Shown here: in pieces, positions 8,872 through 17,352 of the stretch
Layout: every line of letters starts with the position of its first letter
Position numbering within the stretch: the first letter of the stretch is position 1
Origin: VXYL01 sp965199875
GTDB taxonomy: Bacteria; Pseudomonadota; Gammaproteobacteria; Pseudomonadales; Azotimanducaceae
DNA: 64,000 nt
Assembly (NCBI GenBank): GCA_965199875.1
Contig: OZ241346.1
Span: 248,001-312,000, forward strand
Direction of reading: 5' to 3'
Made by a program: the position numbers and the translations under genes
The notes under the pieces: generated by a model
The model's database searches: none
What the model was told of the DNA's origin: nothing
Seen by the model: only the letters and a program-made list of their open reading frames with translations

Positions 8872-9362
8872 CGGATGCCGAAACGGGCGTTGACGACGCC
8901 CTGCTCGTGGACGTCGACGTTGGCGTTGACGATCTCGATGTCGTGCTCCGCCACCAGCGTCTGGGTCCAGCGAATCACCTTGTCGAAGGGCTGCGCTTCG
9001 ATCTGCACGGTGATGCCGCCGCTCTCCGGCTGAATGCGATGCAGCGGCAGGTCGAGCTCCTTGGCGGCGGCGTTCACCGCCGAGAGCCTGCCCTGCTCGC
9101 CGCCGCCATCGCCGTGGCGCTGAACCGACGCCGCGGCGACGTCCTTGTAGACGCGCATCCACTCAAGCTCCTGCCGTTCCGCCGCATAGCGGGCAACCGC
9201 CTCGGCGCGAAACTCCAAGAGCGCCGTGGCGCCGCCGTACAGCAGCGCCAGCGCCCCCGCCGCCGCCCCGGCGAGCATCAGCTGGCGCTCCCGCGGCGCC
9301 AGCGCTTCAAGGCGCCGGCGCAATGCCGACAGTTGCGGCAGCCGTGCTAGCGAATCGAACAC
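8868..9362 (-). CDS. gspM: type II secretion system protein GspM
   Basis: A 164-residue bitopic inner-membrane protein: cytoplasmic N-terminus, one membrane helix (LMLAGAAAGALALLYGGATAL, about residues 28-48), then a periplasmic ferredoxin-like domain ending with VVNARFGIR. Size and topology match GspM, which pairs with GspL to form the assembly platform. It is 3 bp after gspL and overlaps the SAM hydrolase start by four bases. Confidence 0.88.
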   Translation of the reverse strand: MFDSLARLPQLSALRRRLEALAPRERQLMLAGAAAGALALLYGGATALLEFRAEAVARYAAERQELEWMRVYKDVAAASVQRHGDGGGEQGRLSAVNAAAKELDLPLHRIQPESGGITVQIEAQPFDKVIRWTQTLVAEHDIEIVNANVDVHEQGVVNARFGIR

Positions 9363-9365
9363 CGG

Positions 9366-10610
9366 TCAGCCCCTGCCGTCGTTGATGCGCAGGTTGGTGC
9401 GCACCCGTTCCTCGAACAGTTCCGCCGACACCACGTCGAGTTCCACCGTGCGTTCGGCCAGCGCCAGCTCGATCTTCTCCAAGGAGTCGTAGTCGGGAAC
9501 GATCACTTCGGCGCCAAGCCCGGTGCGCTCGGAATACGACAGGCTGCGCAGCTCGTAGCGCCCTGCAAGCTCTTGCAGGGAGGCGCCGAGATTGCCAAGC
9601 AGTCGATGAAATCCCACCGTTTCGGCCGACGCGCCGCCCATCCGCATGCGCATGCGCAGCGCCGGGTTCGCCGGCGCCCGTTCGACGTCGTAGATGTCCT
9701 GGTAGAGCGTCCGCGCCTCCTCACGCAGCGCGTCGGCGCGCTGGGCGGCCCAGAACCCTTCGGCGCCGAGCGCGACGACGGCGACGGCCAGTCCGACGCC
9801 GGCGGTGGCGGCGACCGGACGCCAAGGCGCCCAAGCGGCGCTGCGGCGCCTTTTGGCGGCGAAGTCGCCCTGCAGCAGGTTGATGGCGTCGGCTTCGTCG
9901 AAGGCCGAGGCCAGGAAGCCGAGCAGCGACCCCTCGAGGGGCAGGGATTCGACACGCCCGGGCGCGAAGCCAGCGGCCGTGAGCTCGATCTCGGACAGCG
10001 TGCCGTTGACCTGCCGCAGCTGTGCTTGATCTTCGTCGTCGAAGTCCGCGCGCGCGGCCTCCAGCGCAGCTGCCAGATTGGGCACGTCGACGCTGGCGAG
10101 CTGCTTGGCGGTGCGCACCAGCGCGATGTCCCCGTCGAACAGCACGTTGGCGCTGTCCGCCGCCACCGGCAGCGCCATGGCGTCCGCGGTCATGAACGCC
10201 GGCGCGATGCCGGCGGAGTCGAGCAGCGTCAGATAGCTCTGCACCCGCGTGCGGGGCATCACCAGGCAGCGCACCGGCTCGTTGCGCACCAGTGCGCCGC
10301 AGGCGACGTGCATGGTCTCGATGTCCTCGGTGACGAACTCCTCCACCGCGTAGGGGGCCGCTCGACGGCGCTGGGTCTCGCTGCGTCCGGGGATCTGGCA
10401 GCTAAGGGCCAGCAGTTCAGCGGTTGGGACGAAGACGACGACTTCCCCGGAGTTGGCCGCCCAGGGTACTTCGTCGGCGAGCACCGCGGCCAGTTCGTCT
10501 GCCGGCGCACGGCCCTCGCTGGATGCGCCCTCCCCTTCGTCGCCGTCGGCGCATGCCAGCCACTCCACGACGTCGGCGGAGGCGGCGAAGCGAAGGAACA
10601 GACGAGACAT
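9366..10610 (-). CDS. gspL: type II secretion system protein GspL
   Basis: A 414-residue protein with a long cytoplasmic actin-like domain (residues 1-265; RVQSYLTLLDSAGIAPAF is typical), one membrane helix (PVAATAGVGLAVAVVALGAE) and a periplasmic ferredoxin-like domain. It links the GspE ATPase to the membrane platform. The N-terminus has an acidic low-complexity insert (DGDEGEGASSEG). A 111-bp non-coding gap separates it from the gspK stop, the longest gap in the operon. Confidence 0.9.
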   Translation of the reverse strand: MSRLFLRFAASADVVEWLACADGDEGEGASSEGRAPADELAAVLADEVPWAANSGEVVVFVPTAELLALSCQIPGRSETQRRRAAPYAVEEFVTEDIETMHVACGALVRNEPVRCLVMPRTRVQSYLTLLDSAGIAPAFMTADAMALPVAADSANVLFDGDIALVRTAKQLASVDVPNLAAALEAARADFDDEDQAQLRQVNGTLSEIELTAAGFAPGRVESLPLEGSLLGFLASAFDEADAINLLQGDFAAKRRRSAAWAPWRPVAATAGVGLAVAVVALGAEGFWAAQRADALREEARTLYQDIYDVERAPANPALRMRMRMGGASAETVGFHRLLGNLGASLQELAGRYELRSLSYSERTGLGAEVIVPDYDSLEKIELALAERTVELDVVSAELFEERVRTNLRINDGRG

Positions 10611-10721
10611 CGACGACGCGCTGTATCAGAACCCAAACTCGACTCGCCCGCGACGGCCTCGCCTCGGGCAGGCCAGGACCCGAGGGCGATTAGACCACAT
10701 CAGACTTTCCGCTGGCCGCGT

Positions 10722-11807
10722 TCAAGCATCGCCCCAGTTCGCCAGCTCGGCTGGCTGGGGCGACTGGGTGGTCTCGAAGCGGTTGCCGAAACTGCGCGTC
10801 AGCACGGTGAGGGCGCCGGAGGCGTAGTCGCGGTGGATGGTCGACGTCAGTTCCGCCCGGCTGTCGCCGACTTCGGCCAGCACCTGGACGCGAAAGAAGT
10901 CGCTGGACACCGCCAGCACGCCGACGCTCTCGCCCAGCGTCGCGTGCGCCGCGACGACGCTTTCCACGTCGCCGAAGTCGCGCTCGCCGTTCGCCAAGGA
11001 CTCCGCCTCGCCGGACTCGAAGCTGGCCGCCAAGGCGTCCAGCACCACCGCGCTCGCGGTGTTGACGTTGACGCGCTGTTCATCCAAGGGCAAGGCGGCG
11101 ACGTGCGGCGCGAGGGTGCCGAACTGCTGCGCCGGCAGCCCGGTCGCCGCCATGAACTCCGAGGCGTGTACCGCCCGCTGGTTGCTGGCGCGGCCCGGCG
11201 GGTCGCGCAGCAGCACATCGGCATCCTCGGCGCCGAAGCCCTGCACGTCCTCGTCGTCGTCGATCCAGTCGCGCCATGCGTCGGCGGCGTTCTCGTCGAC
11301 GCCGAGGCTGGCCAAGAGGCGCTTCAGGCGCGCCAGATTGCCGGCGCCGTCCGGCCCGGCCACGGCGTTGAGATTGAAGCGCCCGGACAGGTCGTCGATG
11401 CGCACTTGGAGCCTGCCGCCATCGTCGATGTCGAACGCGAGCATCTGCGAGCCTCCGGCCAGCGGTTGCTCCACGGCGTCGTAGCCGGCGCCGTCGGCCT
11501 CCGGGCGCTCCTGCTCCGCCCTGCCCCACGGCGGCTCGTCTTCTTCCTCCGGCACCACGCCGGCCCAGGCTTCCAGCAGCGTGTCCTTGAGGTGTCCTTC
11601 GGCGTCTTCCCAGTCCTGGTAGAGCAGCTGCCGGGCGTATTCCTCGCCGCCGAGGGCGTACAGCCGCGCTTGCGACCCGTCCAGCGCCTGGCGGCTCTGC
11701 GCCACGGTGAGGGCGTGCCGCGTCGCCACCTGATAGGCAACGGTGGTGGCCACTGCCACCATCAGCAGCACGCTGACCAGCGCAATGCCCTCGGCGCGTC
11801 GGTTCAC
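10722..11807 (-). CDS. gspK: type II secretion minor pseudopilin GspK
   Basis: A 361-residue protein starting at GTG 11807, which overlaps the gspJ stop (GTGA). Prepilin-type leader VNRRAEG then IALVSVLLMVAVA; there is no Glu at +5, as expected for GspK, which sits at the pseudopilus tip. The large domain contains DLSGRFNLNAV and the helix-hairpin-helix-like VNVNTASAVVLDALA, both typical of GspK. Confidence 0.93.
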   Translation of the reverse strand: MNRRAEGIALVSVLLMVAVATTVAYQVATRHALTVAQSRQALDGSQARLYALGGEEYARQLLYQDWEDAEGHLKDTLLEAWAGVVPEEEDEPPWGRAEQERPEADGAGYDAVEQPLAGGSQMLAFDIDDGGRLQVRIDDLSGRFNLNAVAGPDGAGNLARLKRLLASLGVDENAADAWRDWIDDDEDVQGFGAEDADVLLRDPPGRASNQRAVHASEFMAATGLPAQQFGTLAPHVAALPLDEQRVNVNTASAVVLDALAASFESGEAESLANGERDFGDVESVVAAHATLGESVGVLAVSSDFFRVQVLAEVGDSRAELTSTIHRDYASGALTVLTRSFGNRFETTQSPQPAELANWGDA

Positions 11808-12484
11808 GACTCGCGTTCCGGCGTCCCGACGGGCGCTTCGTCGCCAGGCGCCCCGAGGCGGGGACGATAGCTCAAGCCGCTCGCCTGGGCCGGCAGCATC
11901 CACAGGCGTTCGATGCGCCCGAAGGTCGTGGAGTCGAGTTCGAGGGCGATGGCGGCGGCGTGCGCCGGCTCGTCGTCGCGGCGTGGAGGCTGCGGCCAGT
12001 GCCGGTGTTCTTCGCCGCCGCTGTCGTACACGACGAAACTCGCTCCGTCCAGGCCGGTGAGCAGTATCTGCGTGACCGGCTCGGTCTCCGGCGCCCGGTC
12101 CAGCACCGGCCAGTACACTCGCAGCAGCATGTCGTCGCGCATCGCGTAGGCAACCCGCTGCAGCTCGGAGCGAGGCTCGGCCAGCGGGTTCTGCCAGCCA
12201 AGCCGCGTCAGCTCCAGCAGGAACTGGTCGCCGGCGACGATGGCTTCGATGGTGTCGCCCCAGCCGTCGCGCACGGACCGGCGCGTTCCCTGTTCGATGT
12301 CGCGTTCGACGATGGCGACGGCGCGCTGCAGCTCGCTCAACGCCTCGCCGCGGTCGCGCACCACGTCGGACAGCTCGACCACGCCAGCGAGGATGCGGCT
12401 CGACATCACGCCGATCACCGCGAATATCGCCAACGCCACCACCATTTCCAGCAGCGTGAAGGCGCGACTGCCGGCGTTGCGCAT
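11804..12484 (-). CDS. gspJ: type II secretion minor pseudopilin GspJ
   Basis: A 226-residue protein with N-terminus MRNAGSRA/FTLLEMVVAL. Glu+5 is present, but the residue before the predicted prepilin peptidase site is Ala rather than the usual Gly. The body contains QRAVAIVERDIEQ, typical of GspJ. Its ATG shares one base with the gspI stop and its stop overlaps gspK, so the minor pseudopilins are translationally linked. Confidence 0.92.
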   Translation of the reverse strand: MRNAGSRAFTLLEMVVALAIFAVIGVMSSRILAGVVELSDVVRDRGEALSELQRAVAIVERDIEQGTRRSVRDGWGDTIEAIVAGDQFLLELTRLGWQNPLAEPRSELQRVAYAMRDDMLLRVYWPVLDRAPETEPVTQILLTGLDGASFVVYDSGGEEHRHWPQPPRRDDEPAHAAAIALELDSTTFGRIERLWMLPAQASGLSYRPRLGAPGDEAPVGTPERES

Positions 12485-12993
12485 CAGTAGCGGCCGATGA
12501 AGGTGGTGAGGGTATCGACGGGGCCGGTCTCGACGCCCTTCTCCACCGCGTACACGGTGATGTCGAGGCGCCACAGCAGCGGATGGCCGGTAGGTTCCAC
12601 CTCCTGCACGATGCGCCAGGTTCGATCGCCCAGCTGCACGCGCTGCCGCCCCCCTCCGTCGCGGGACGGGTCGCCCCGGTCCGCCTTCCAGCCGCGCTCG
12701 TCGTCGACGGCAGCGGGCGTCCCAGGGGCGTCGCTCCCCTCTTCCGCCCTCTTCCTCAGCGCCTCGGCGCGCTGTTTGGAGACCTCTACGTAGCGTTGCA
12801 GACGCAGCTTGGCGAGCTGGTTCTCGGCCGTCCAGCGAGCCAGCGTGCGCTGTTCCATGCCATATAGCTGACGGACGCGATCGCTGCCGCTGCCGTACAC
12901 CGCGATGGACACGGTAGCCAGCACCGCCAAGGCGATCATCAGCTCCAGCAGCGTGAAGCCGGAGCGGCGCTTGGCGGTTGGCGGGCGCTTCAT
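12484..12993 (-). CDS. gspI: type II secretion minor pseudopilin GspI
   Basis: A 169-residue protein with leader MKRPPTAKRRSG/FTLLELMIAL and Glu+5. WTAENQLAKLRL after the helix is the GspI signature. The middle carries a charged, probably disordered insert (residues 75-110) that makes it longer than the usual 120-130 residues. Its start overlaps the gspH stop (ATGA). Confidence 0.92.
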   Translation of the reverse strand: MKRPPTAKRRSGFTLLELMIALAVLATVSIAVYGSGSDRVRQLYGMEQRTLARWTAENQLAKLRLQRYVEVSKQRAEALRKRAEEGSDAPGTPAAVDDERGWKADRGDPSRDGGGRQRVQLGDRTWRIVQEVEPTGHPLLWRLDITVYAVEKGVETGPVDTLTTFIGRY

Positions 12994-13592
12994 CGAAGGG
13001 TGATCGGCGCTCGGCGGCGGTTGCCGTCCAGGCTGCTCTCGGGCACGGCGCGAACGCGCTGGATGCCGTCGCTGTACGCCACCCAGGTGGGCGCGTCGTC
13101 GCCGGACACGGCGGCATCGAAGGGCGTGACTTCGCCACCCGGGTGAATGGCGATGTCCGGCGGTGGCGGCGCGTCTTCGTCGTCGTCGGCCTCGTCGCCT
13201 TCGGTCAAGCGTTGCAAGGCTTCGCTGCGCCCCGGCGCAAACGTCGTGCGCATCGTCATCGCCACTTCGTCGGCAAGCGTGTAGGAGGCGAAAGGACGCC
13301 TGTCCACCGGCAGCCAGGTATGGGCATCCGGGTCGTAGCGCTTGAAGGAGTAGCCGTGTTCCTCGGTGGCCAAGCCCCACAGTTCGTTGCGCTGCAGCGC
13401 CGCGTTCCTGGCCATCTCGATGGCCAGCGCCAGGCGTTCGGCTTCGGCGCGAACCTGCTGGCGCTGCCCGGCGCCGCCGAAATTGGCCACCACGGTGCCG
13501 GCCAGGATGCCAATGATGAGCATCACCAGCAGCAGTTCCAGCAAGGTGAAGCCGCCGGCGGACATGGGTGGCTTGGAGCGCGGGTGCGCCAT
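12990..13592 (-). CDS. gspH: type II secretion minor pseudopilin GspH
   Basis: A 200-residue protein from ATG 13592 (MAHPRSKPPMSAGG/FTLLELLLVML); an internal ATG at 13565 would also keep the processing site. AERLALAIEMARNAALQRNELWGL is characteristic of GspH but is given here only as the pattern of a helical stretch with MARNAA. An acidic/proline insert (GDEADDDEDAPPPP) enlarges the soluble domain. A 105-bp gap containing an imperfect hairpin separates it from gspG. Confidence 0.9.
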   Translation of the reverse strand: MAHPRSKPPMSAGGFTLLELLLVMLIIGILAGTVVANFGGAGQRQQVRAEAERLALAIEMARNAALQRNELWGLATEEHGYSFKRYDPDAHTWLPVDRRPFASYTLADEVAMTMRTTFAPGRSEALQRLTEGDEADDDEDAPPPPDIAIHPGGEVTPFDAAVSGDDAPTWVAYSDGIQRVRAVPESSLDGNRRRAPITLR

Positions 13593-13697
13593 GGAAGACC
13601 TGGCTCTCTTGAGTGGCACTGCCCTTCGCAGACGAGTCGAGTTTGCGACCGGCACGGAGTTTGCAGCGCAGACTCGAACGCGCCCCGCAGGGTGCGC

Positions 13698-14141
13698 CTA
13701 GTTGTCGCCGTAGGCGATGTCCGCGTCGAAGCCTTCGCCGCCTTCGGTGGCATCGGCGCCCAAGGACTTGAGCTCGAACGTCCTGCCGTCGCTGACGTAG
13801 ACGTATTCGTTCTCCCATTGATCCACGGGGCGTTTGCGCAGGTAGGGGTCTGGCCCCCAGTTTCTTGCCTCCGGATAGCCGGAAGGCTTGGACACCAGCG
13901 CTTCGAGGCCTTGATCGGTCGTTGGGTAGCGGCGGTTGTCCATGCGGTAGATTTCCAGCGCCTGGGCGACGCTGCGCAAGTTCGCCCGCTCCGCATTCCA
14001 TCGGGCCTTGTCGCCGGCGCCGACGAAGTTCGGTGCGACCACGGCCACGAGGATGCCGATGATGAGCACCACCATCATGATTTCAATCAGCGTCCAGCCG
14101 CGCTGTCGGGACGCCAAGGGCTGCATCCGGTTCATCTCCAT
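13698..14141 (-). CDS. gspG: type II secretion major pseudopilin GspG
   Basis: A 147-residue protein. ATG 14141 is preferred because AAGGA lies about six bases upstream; an in-frame ATG at 14183 lacks such a site. Leader ASRQRG/WTLIEIMMVVLI has Gly-1 and Glu+5, with Trp instead of Phe at +1. The YPTTDQGLEALV segment and the C-terminal calcium-site region (GGEGFDADIAYGDN) are hallmark GspG sequences. This subunit forms the bulk of the pseudopilus. Confidence 0.95.
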   Translation of the reverse strand: MEMNRMQPLASRQRGWTLIEIMMVVLIIGILVAVVAPNFVGAGDKARWNAERANLRSVAQALEIYRMDNRRYPTTDQGLEALVSKPSGYPEARNWGPDPYLRKRPVDQWENEYVYVSDGRTFELKSLGADATEGGEGFDADIAYGDN

Positions 14142-14208
14142 AGCCGTCCTTCGCTGTCTTGGGAACCCGAACTTGGCATTCATCCGTCTTTTCGCCCGGT
14201 CGAGCCAG

Positions 14209-15438
14209 CTAGGCCGCCAGTTGGTGCATGCCGAGTATGGGCACGAGGATCGCCAGCACGATGGCCATGACGATACCCGCCATCAGCAGCAGTATCAACG
14301 GCTGCATGAGCTGCACCAACGTCGTCATCTGCCGCTCGAGCTCCTTCGACTGATAGTCGGCAACCTTGGCCAGCATGGCATCGAGTTCCCCGGCCGCCTC
14401 GCCGCTGGCGATCATGTGCAGGAACATCGGCGGAAAGTACTCCGCCGCTTCCAGCGCCGAACGCAGGGTCGATCCTTCGCTGACACGTTGGACAGCATCG
14501 ACGAGGTTTCGTTTCAGCCAGCTGTTGCCGATGGTTTCCGTGGCGATGCGCATGGCGTCCACCAGCGGCACGCCGCTGCTGGTGAGAATAGCCAGCGTGG
14601 CAGCATAGCGGCTGGCGTTGGCGCCGCGGGCCATCTTGCCGGCCATCGGCAGTCCCAGGAGCTGCTTGTCCCACTGCAAGCGCGCGCTCGGACGCTGCAG
14701 CAGCAGGCGGACGGTCATCGCCAGCACGAGCAGCAGTATCGCCAGCAGCCAGCCGTAGCTGCGCAGGAAGTCGCTGGCGTCGATCAGCAACGTCGTCAAC
14801 AACGGCAGTTGCTGGTCGGTGTCGGCAAAGACTTCCACGATGTTCGGCACCACGTAGACCATCAGTCCGCCGATGATGCCCAGCGAAGCGATCAGCAGCA
14901 GCACCGGGTAGAACATCGCCATCTGCACGTTGCGCACCGACTCGAAGCGCTGTTCGGTGTGATCCGCCAGGTTGTCGAGCACCGCATGAAGGTAGCCGGA
15001 CTGTTCGCCGGCGGCGACCGTGGAGCGGTACATGGCGGCGAACACGTTGGGATACTCGCCGAGCGCGGAAGCCAGCGAATGGCCTTCCAGAACCTTGCCG
15101 CGAACGTTCATCACCAGCGTGGAAATACGCCGCTTGTCGGACTGTCGGGCGATGGTGTGCAGGGATTCCTCCACCGGCAGACCGGCGGCGATCAGCGTCG
15201 ACAGCTGGCGGGTGAAGAGCGCGAGCTCCAGTGGCGACATGGCGCGGCGCAGCGCCAGAGAAGCCTTCGAGGACACGCCTTCGCCGTTGCCGCGCCGGGT
15301 TGCGGTCAGCTCCACGGCCATCGGCGCAAAGCCCCGATCGCGCAGCAGTTGGCGAACCTGGCGGCCGCTGTCCCCTTCCAGAACCCCTTTGCGCTGGCGG
15401 CCCGCCGGATCGATGGCGGTGTACTCGAACGCTGGCAC
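14209..15438 (-). CDS. gspF: type II secretion inner-membrane platform protein GspF
   Basis: A 409-residue protein starting MPAFEYTAIDPAGRQRKG. It has two GspF repeats, each a cytoplasmic helical bundle followed by membrane segments (about residues 165-195, 218-238 and 372-400). FTRQLSTLIAAGLPVEESL and LAILTSSGVPLVDAM mark the two repeats. The platform protein contacts GspE and extrudes the pseudopilus. It starts 87 bp after gspE. Confidence 0.95.
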   Translation of the reverse strand: MPAFEYTAIDPAGRQRKGVLEGDSGRQVRQLLRDRGFAPMAVELTATRRGNGEGVSSKASLALRRAMSPLELALFTRQLSTLIAAGLPVEESLHTIARQSDKRRISTLVMNVRGKVLEGHSLASALGEYPNVFAAMYRSTVAAGEQSGYLHAVLDNLADHTEQRFESVRNVQMAMFYPVLLLIASLGIIGGLMVYVVPNIVEVFADTDQQLPLLTTLLIDASDFLRSYGWLLAILLLVLAMTVRLLLQRPSARLQWDKQLLGLPMAGKMARGANASRYAATLAILTSSGVPLVDAMRIATETIGNSWLKRNLVDAVQRVSEGSTLRSALEAAEYFPPMFLHMIASGEAAGELDAMLAKVADYQSKELERQMTTLVQLMQPLILLLMAGIVMAIVLAILVPILGMHQLAA

Positions 15439-15463
15439 GCTAGCTGCGCTGGAATGGTTGAGC

Positions 15464-15490
15464 GGCGAGGATCTTCACGAACGAGTCAGG
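15464..15490. repeat. dispersed intergenic repeat, copy 1
   Basis: The plus strand begins GGCGAGGATCTTCACGA and ends ACGAGTCAGG, within the 87-bp gspE-gspF gap. The second copy is at 42664-42694. Nearby in the same gap ACTCGAACGCGCC also recurs after gspG (about 13672-13684), so short extragenic sequences are shared among gaps of this genome. Confidence 0.5.
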
Positions 15491-15525
15491 CTTCACGGCC
15501 GGCAGTTGCGCCACTCGAACGCGCC

Positions 15526-17145
15526 TTAGGCATGCTCCGAGGCCGCTGGCGAGTCGGCAAGGCTGACGCGCATGACTTCCGCCATCGACGTGACTCCGGC
15601 CAGCACCTTGGCGCGCCCGTCGGCGGCGATGTCGGGGCTGCTGCGGCGGACATGGCTGGTCATCACCTGCTCGGAGGCCCGGTCGTGGATGAGCTCCCGC
15701 AGGCCGTCGTCCAGAACCACCAGTTCGTAGATGCCGGTGCGCCCCTTGTAGCCCGAGCGGCCGCATTCGTCGCAGCCGTTGGCGCGGTAGATCGGCGTCG
15801 CGTCTGCGCACTCGGCAAGGAATCGGCGCTCCAGGGCGTCGGGTTCGGCGGCGACCTTGCACGCTGGACAAAGCACTCGCACCAGGCGCTGCGCTAGGAC
15901 GCCAACGACGCTGGAGGCAATGAGAAAGGGCTCCACGCCCATGTCCACCAGCCGCGTCACGGCGCCGACGGCGGTATTGGTATGCACCGTGGACATCACC
16001 AGATGGCCGGTGAGGCTGGCCTGCACGGCGGTCTGCGCCGTCTCCAGATCGCGCACTTCGCCGACCATGACGACGTCCGGGTCCTGGCGCAGGATGGCGC
16101 GCAAGCCACGGGCGAAGGTCATGTCGGCCTTTTCGTTCACCTGCGTCTGGCCGATGCCGGCGATGCTGTACTCGATGGGATTTTCGATGGTGAGGATGTT
16201 CACCGAGTCCCGATTCAGCTCGCCCATCGCGGCGTACAGGGTGGTGGTCTTGCCGGAGCCGGTGGGCCCGGTGACGAGGAAGATGCCATGCGGGCTGGCC
16301 ACCACGCCGCGCAGCCGCGCGAGCGTGTCGGCATCCATGCCGAGGTTCGGCAGCTGCAAGGCGCCGGCCTGCTTGTCGAGCAGGCGCAGCACCACCCGCT
16401 CGCCGTTGCCGGTGGGCAGCGTCGAGACGCGCACGTCCACCTCCCGCCCGCCGATGCGCAGCGCGATGCGGCCATCCTGGGGAATGCGCTTCTCGGCGAT
16501 GTCGAGCTTCGCCATCACTTTGATGCGCGAGACCAGGAGCGGCGCCAGGGCGCGTTTCGGCTGCACCACCTCGCGCATCACGCCGTCGACGCGAAAACGC
16601 ACTTGCAGCAGTTTCTCGAAAGTCTCGATGTGAACGTCCGACGCCCCTTCGCGGATGGCTTCGGCGAGCACCGCGTTGATCAAGCGCACGATGGGCGCGT
16701 CGTCCTGCTCGTCGAGCAGGTCCTCGGTCTCCGGTACCGACTCCGCGAGGCTTGCCAGATCGAAGTGGTCGCCGATGTCGGCGACCATCTGCTTCGCTTC
16801 CGAGGCGTCGCGCATGTACACCGCGGTGAGCAGCTCTTCGAACTCGCCGTCCGGCACCACGCGCACCGCCAGGCGCATTCCGGTGGCGCGCTTGACTTCC
16901 GCCAGCGTCGCCAGCGACGGTGCAGCCTTGCAGGCGACCGTCAGAACGTCGGACAGTTCGGCGTCGCGCACCACCACGACGCCGAACCGGCGAGCGAACG
17001 CGAAAGGCAGCGGCGGCGTTTCCGCGGCCGGCGCCGGCGCCGTCGACTCGAGGGCCGCCGCTGCACCTTCGCGCACGGCGCTTGCATGCGCCACGGCATC
17101 GCCGTTGCGCAAGCTGATCTGCTCTTCGACCTCTGCCACTGGCAC
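15526..17145 (-). CDS. gspE: type II secretion ATPase GspE
   Basis: A 539-residue traffic ATPase. GTG 17145 is preferred (AGG about six bases upstream); TTG 17166 or GTG 17139 are alternatives. After a variable N-terminal domain come GASDVHIE, Walker A GPTGSGKTTTLYAAM, the Asp box (ILTIENPIEY), Walker B ILRQDPDVVMVGEVRD and the His box (GHLVMSTVHTN). A CPAC...CDEC zinc module near residue 450 is intact, as in GspE rather than in many PilT proteins. The ATPase energises pseudopilus growth. First gene of the operon gspE-F-G-H-I-J-K-L-M; gspC and gspD must lie elsewhere. Confidence 0.95.
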   Translation of the reverse strand: MPVAEVEEQISLRNGDAVAHASAVREGAAAALESTAPAPAAETPPLPFAFARRFGVVVVRDAELSDVLTVACKAAPSLATLAEVKRATGMRLAVRVVPDGEFEELLTAVYMRDASEAKQMVADIGDHFDLASLAESVPETEDLLDEQDDAPIVRLINAVLAEAIREGASDVHIETFEKLLQVRFRVDGVMREVVQPKRALAPLLVSRIKVMAKLDIAEKRIPQDGRIALRIGGREVDVRVSTLPTGNGERVVLRLLDKQAGALQLPNLGMDADTLARLRGVVASPHGIFLVTGPTGSGKTTTLYAAMGELNRDSVNILTIENPIEYSIAGIGQTQVNEKADMTFARGLRAILRQDPDVVMVGEVRDLETAQTAVQASLTGHLVMSTVHTNTAVGAVTRLVDMGVEPFLIASSVVGVLAQRLVRVLCPACKVAAEPDALERRFLAECADATPIYRANGCDECGRSGYKGRTGIYELVVLDDGLRELIHDRASEQVMTSHVRRSSPDIAADGRAKVLAGVTSMAEVMRVSLADSPAASEHA

Positions 17146-17174
17146 CCTAGCCTGCCGATCGTCCAAGGCCGGGC

Positions 17175-17183
17175 ATCATACCA
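17175..17183 (-). promoter_or_regulatory. extended -10 promoter candidate for the gsp operon
   Basis: On the minus strand TGG-TATGAT matches an extended -10 element and lies about 30 bp upstream of the gspE start. A -35 box at the right distance (TCCGAA) is poor, as is allowed with an extended -10. Confidence 0.45.
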
Positions 17184-17233
17184 GCACCGCGTATGGCTTC
17201 GGACGCCGCCGCACTGGCCACGACGCCCCAAGC

Positions 17234-17239
17234 TACAAT
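17234..17239 (+). promoter_or_regulatory. -10-like TACAAT upstream of the glycosyltransferase
   Basis: TACAAT lies 114 bp before the glycosyltransferase ATG in the region it shares with the divergent gsp promoter. No convincing -35 box was found, so this is only a candidate. Confidence 0.3.
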
Positions 17240-17352
17240 GCCGTCCATGCGTCAGACCTCCTTGCCGAACGGCGAACGTCCCGGCACGCCGAGCACGCCT
17301 CCGTCGGAGTTCGTCAGCTGTTTGGACGCGCTGGCGCATCGGTGGTTCCGCG

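Noticed and set aside
9573..11870. 765-codon plus-strand frame opposite gspL and gspK
   Set aside because: His/Arg/Gln-rich antisense shadow of two well-supported genes, usual in high-GC DNA.
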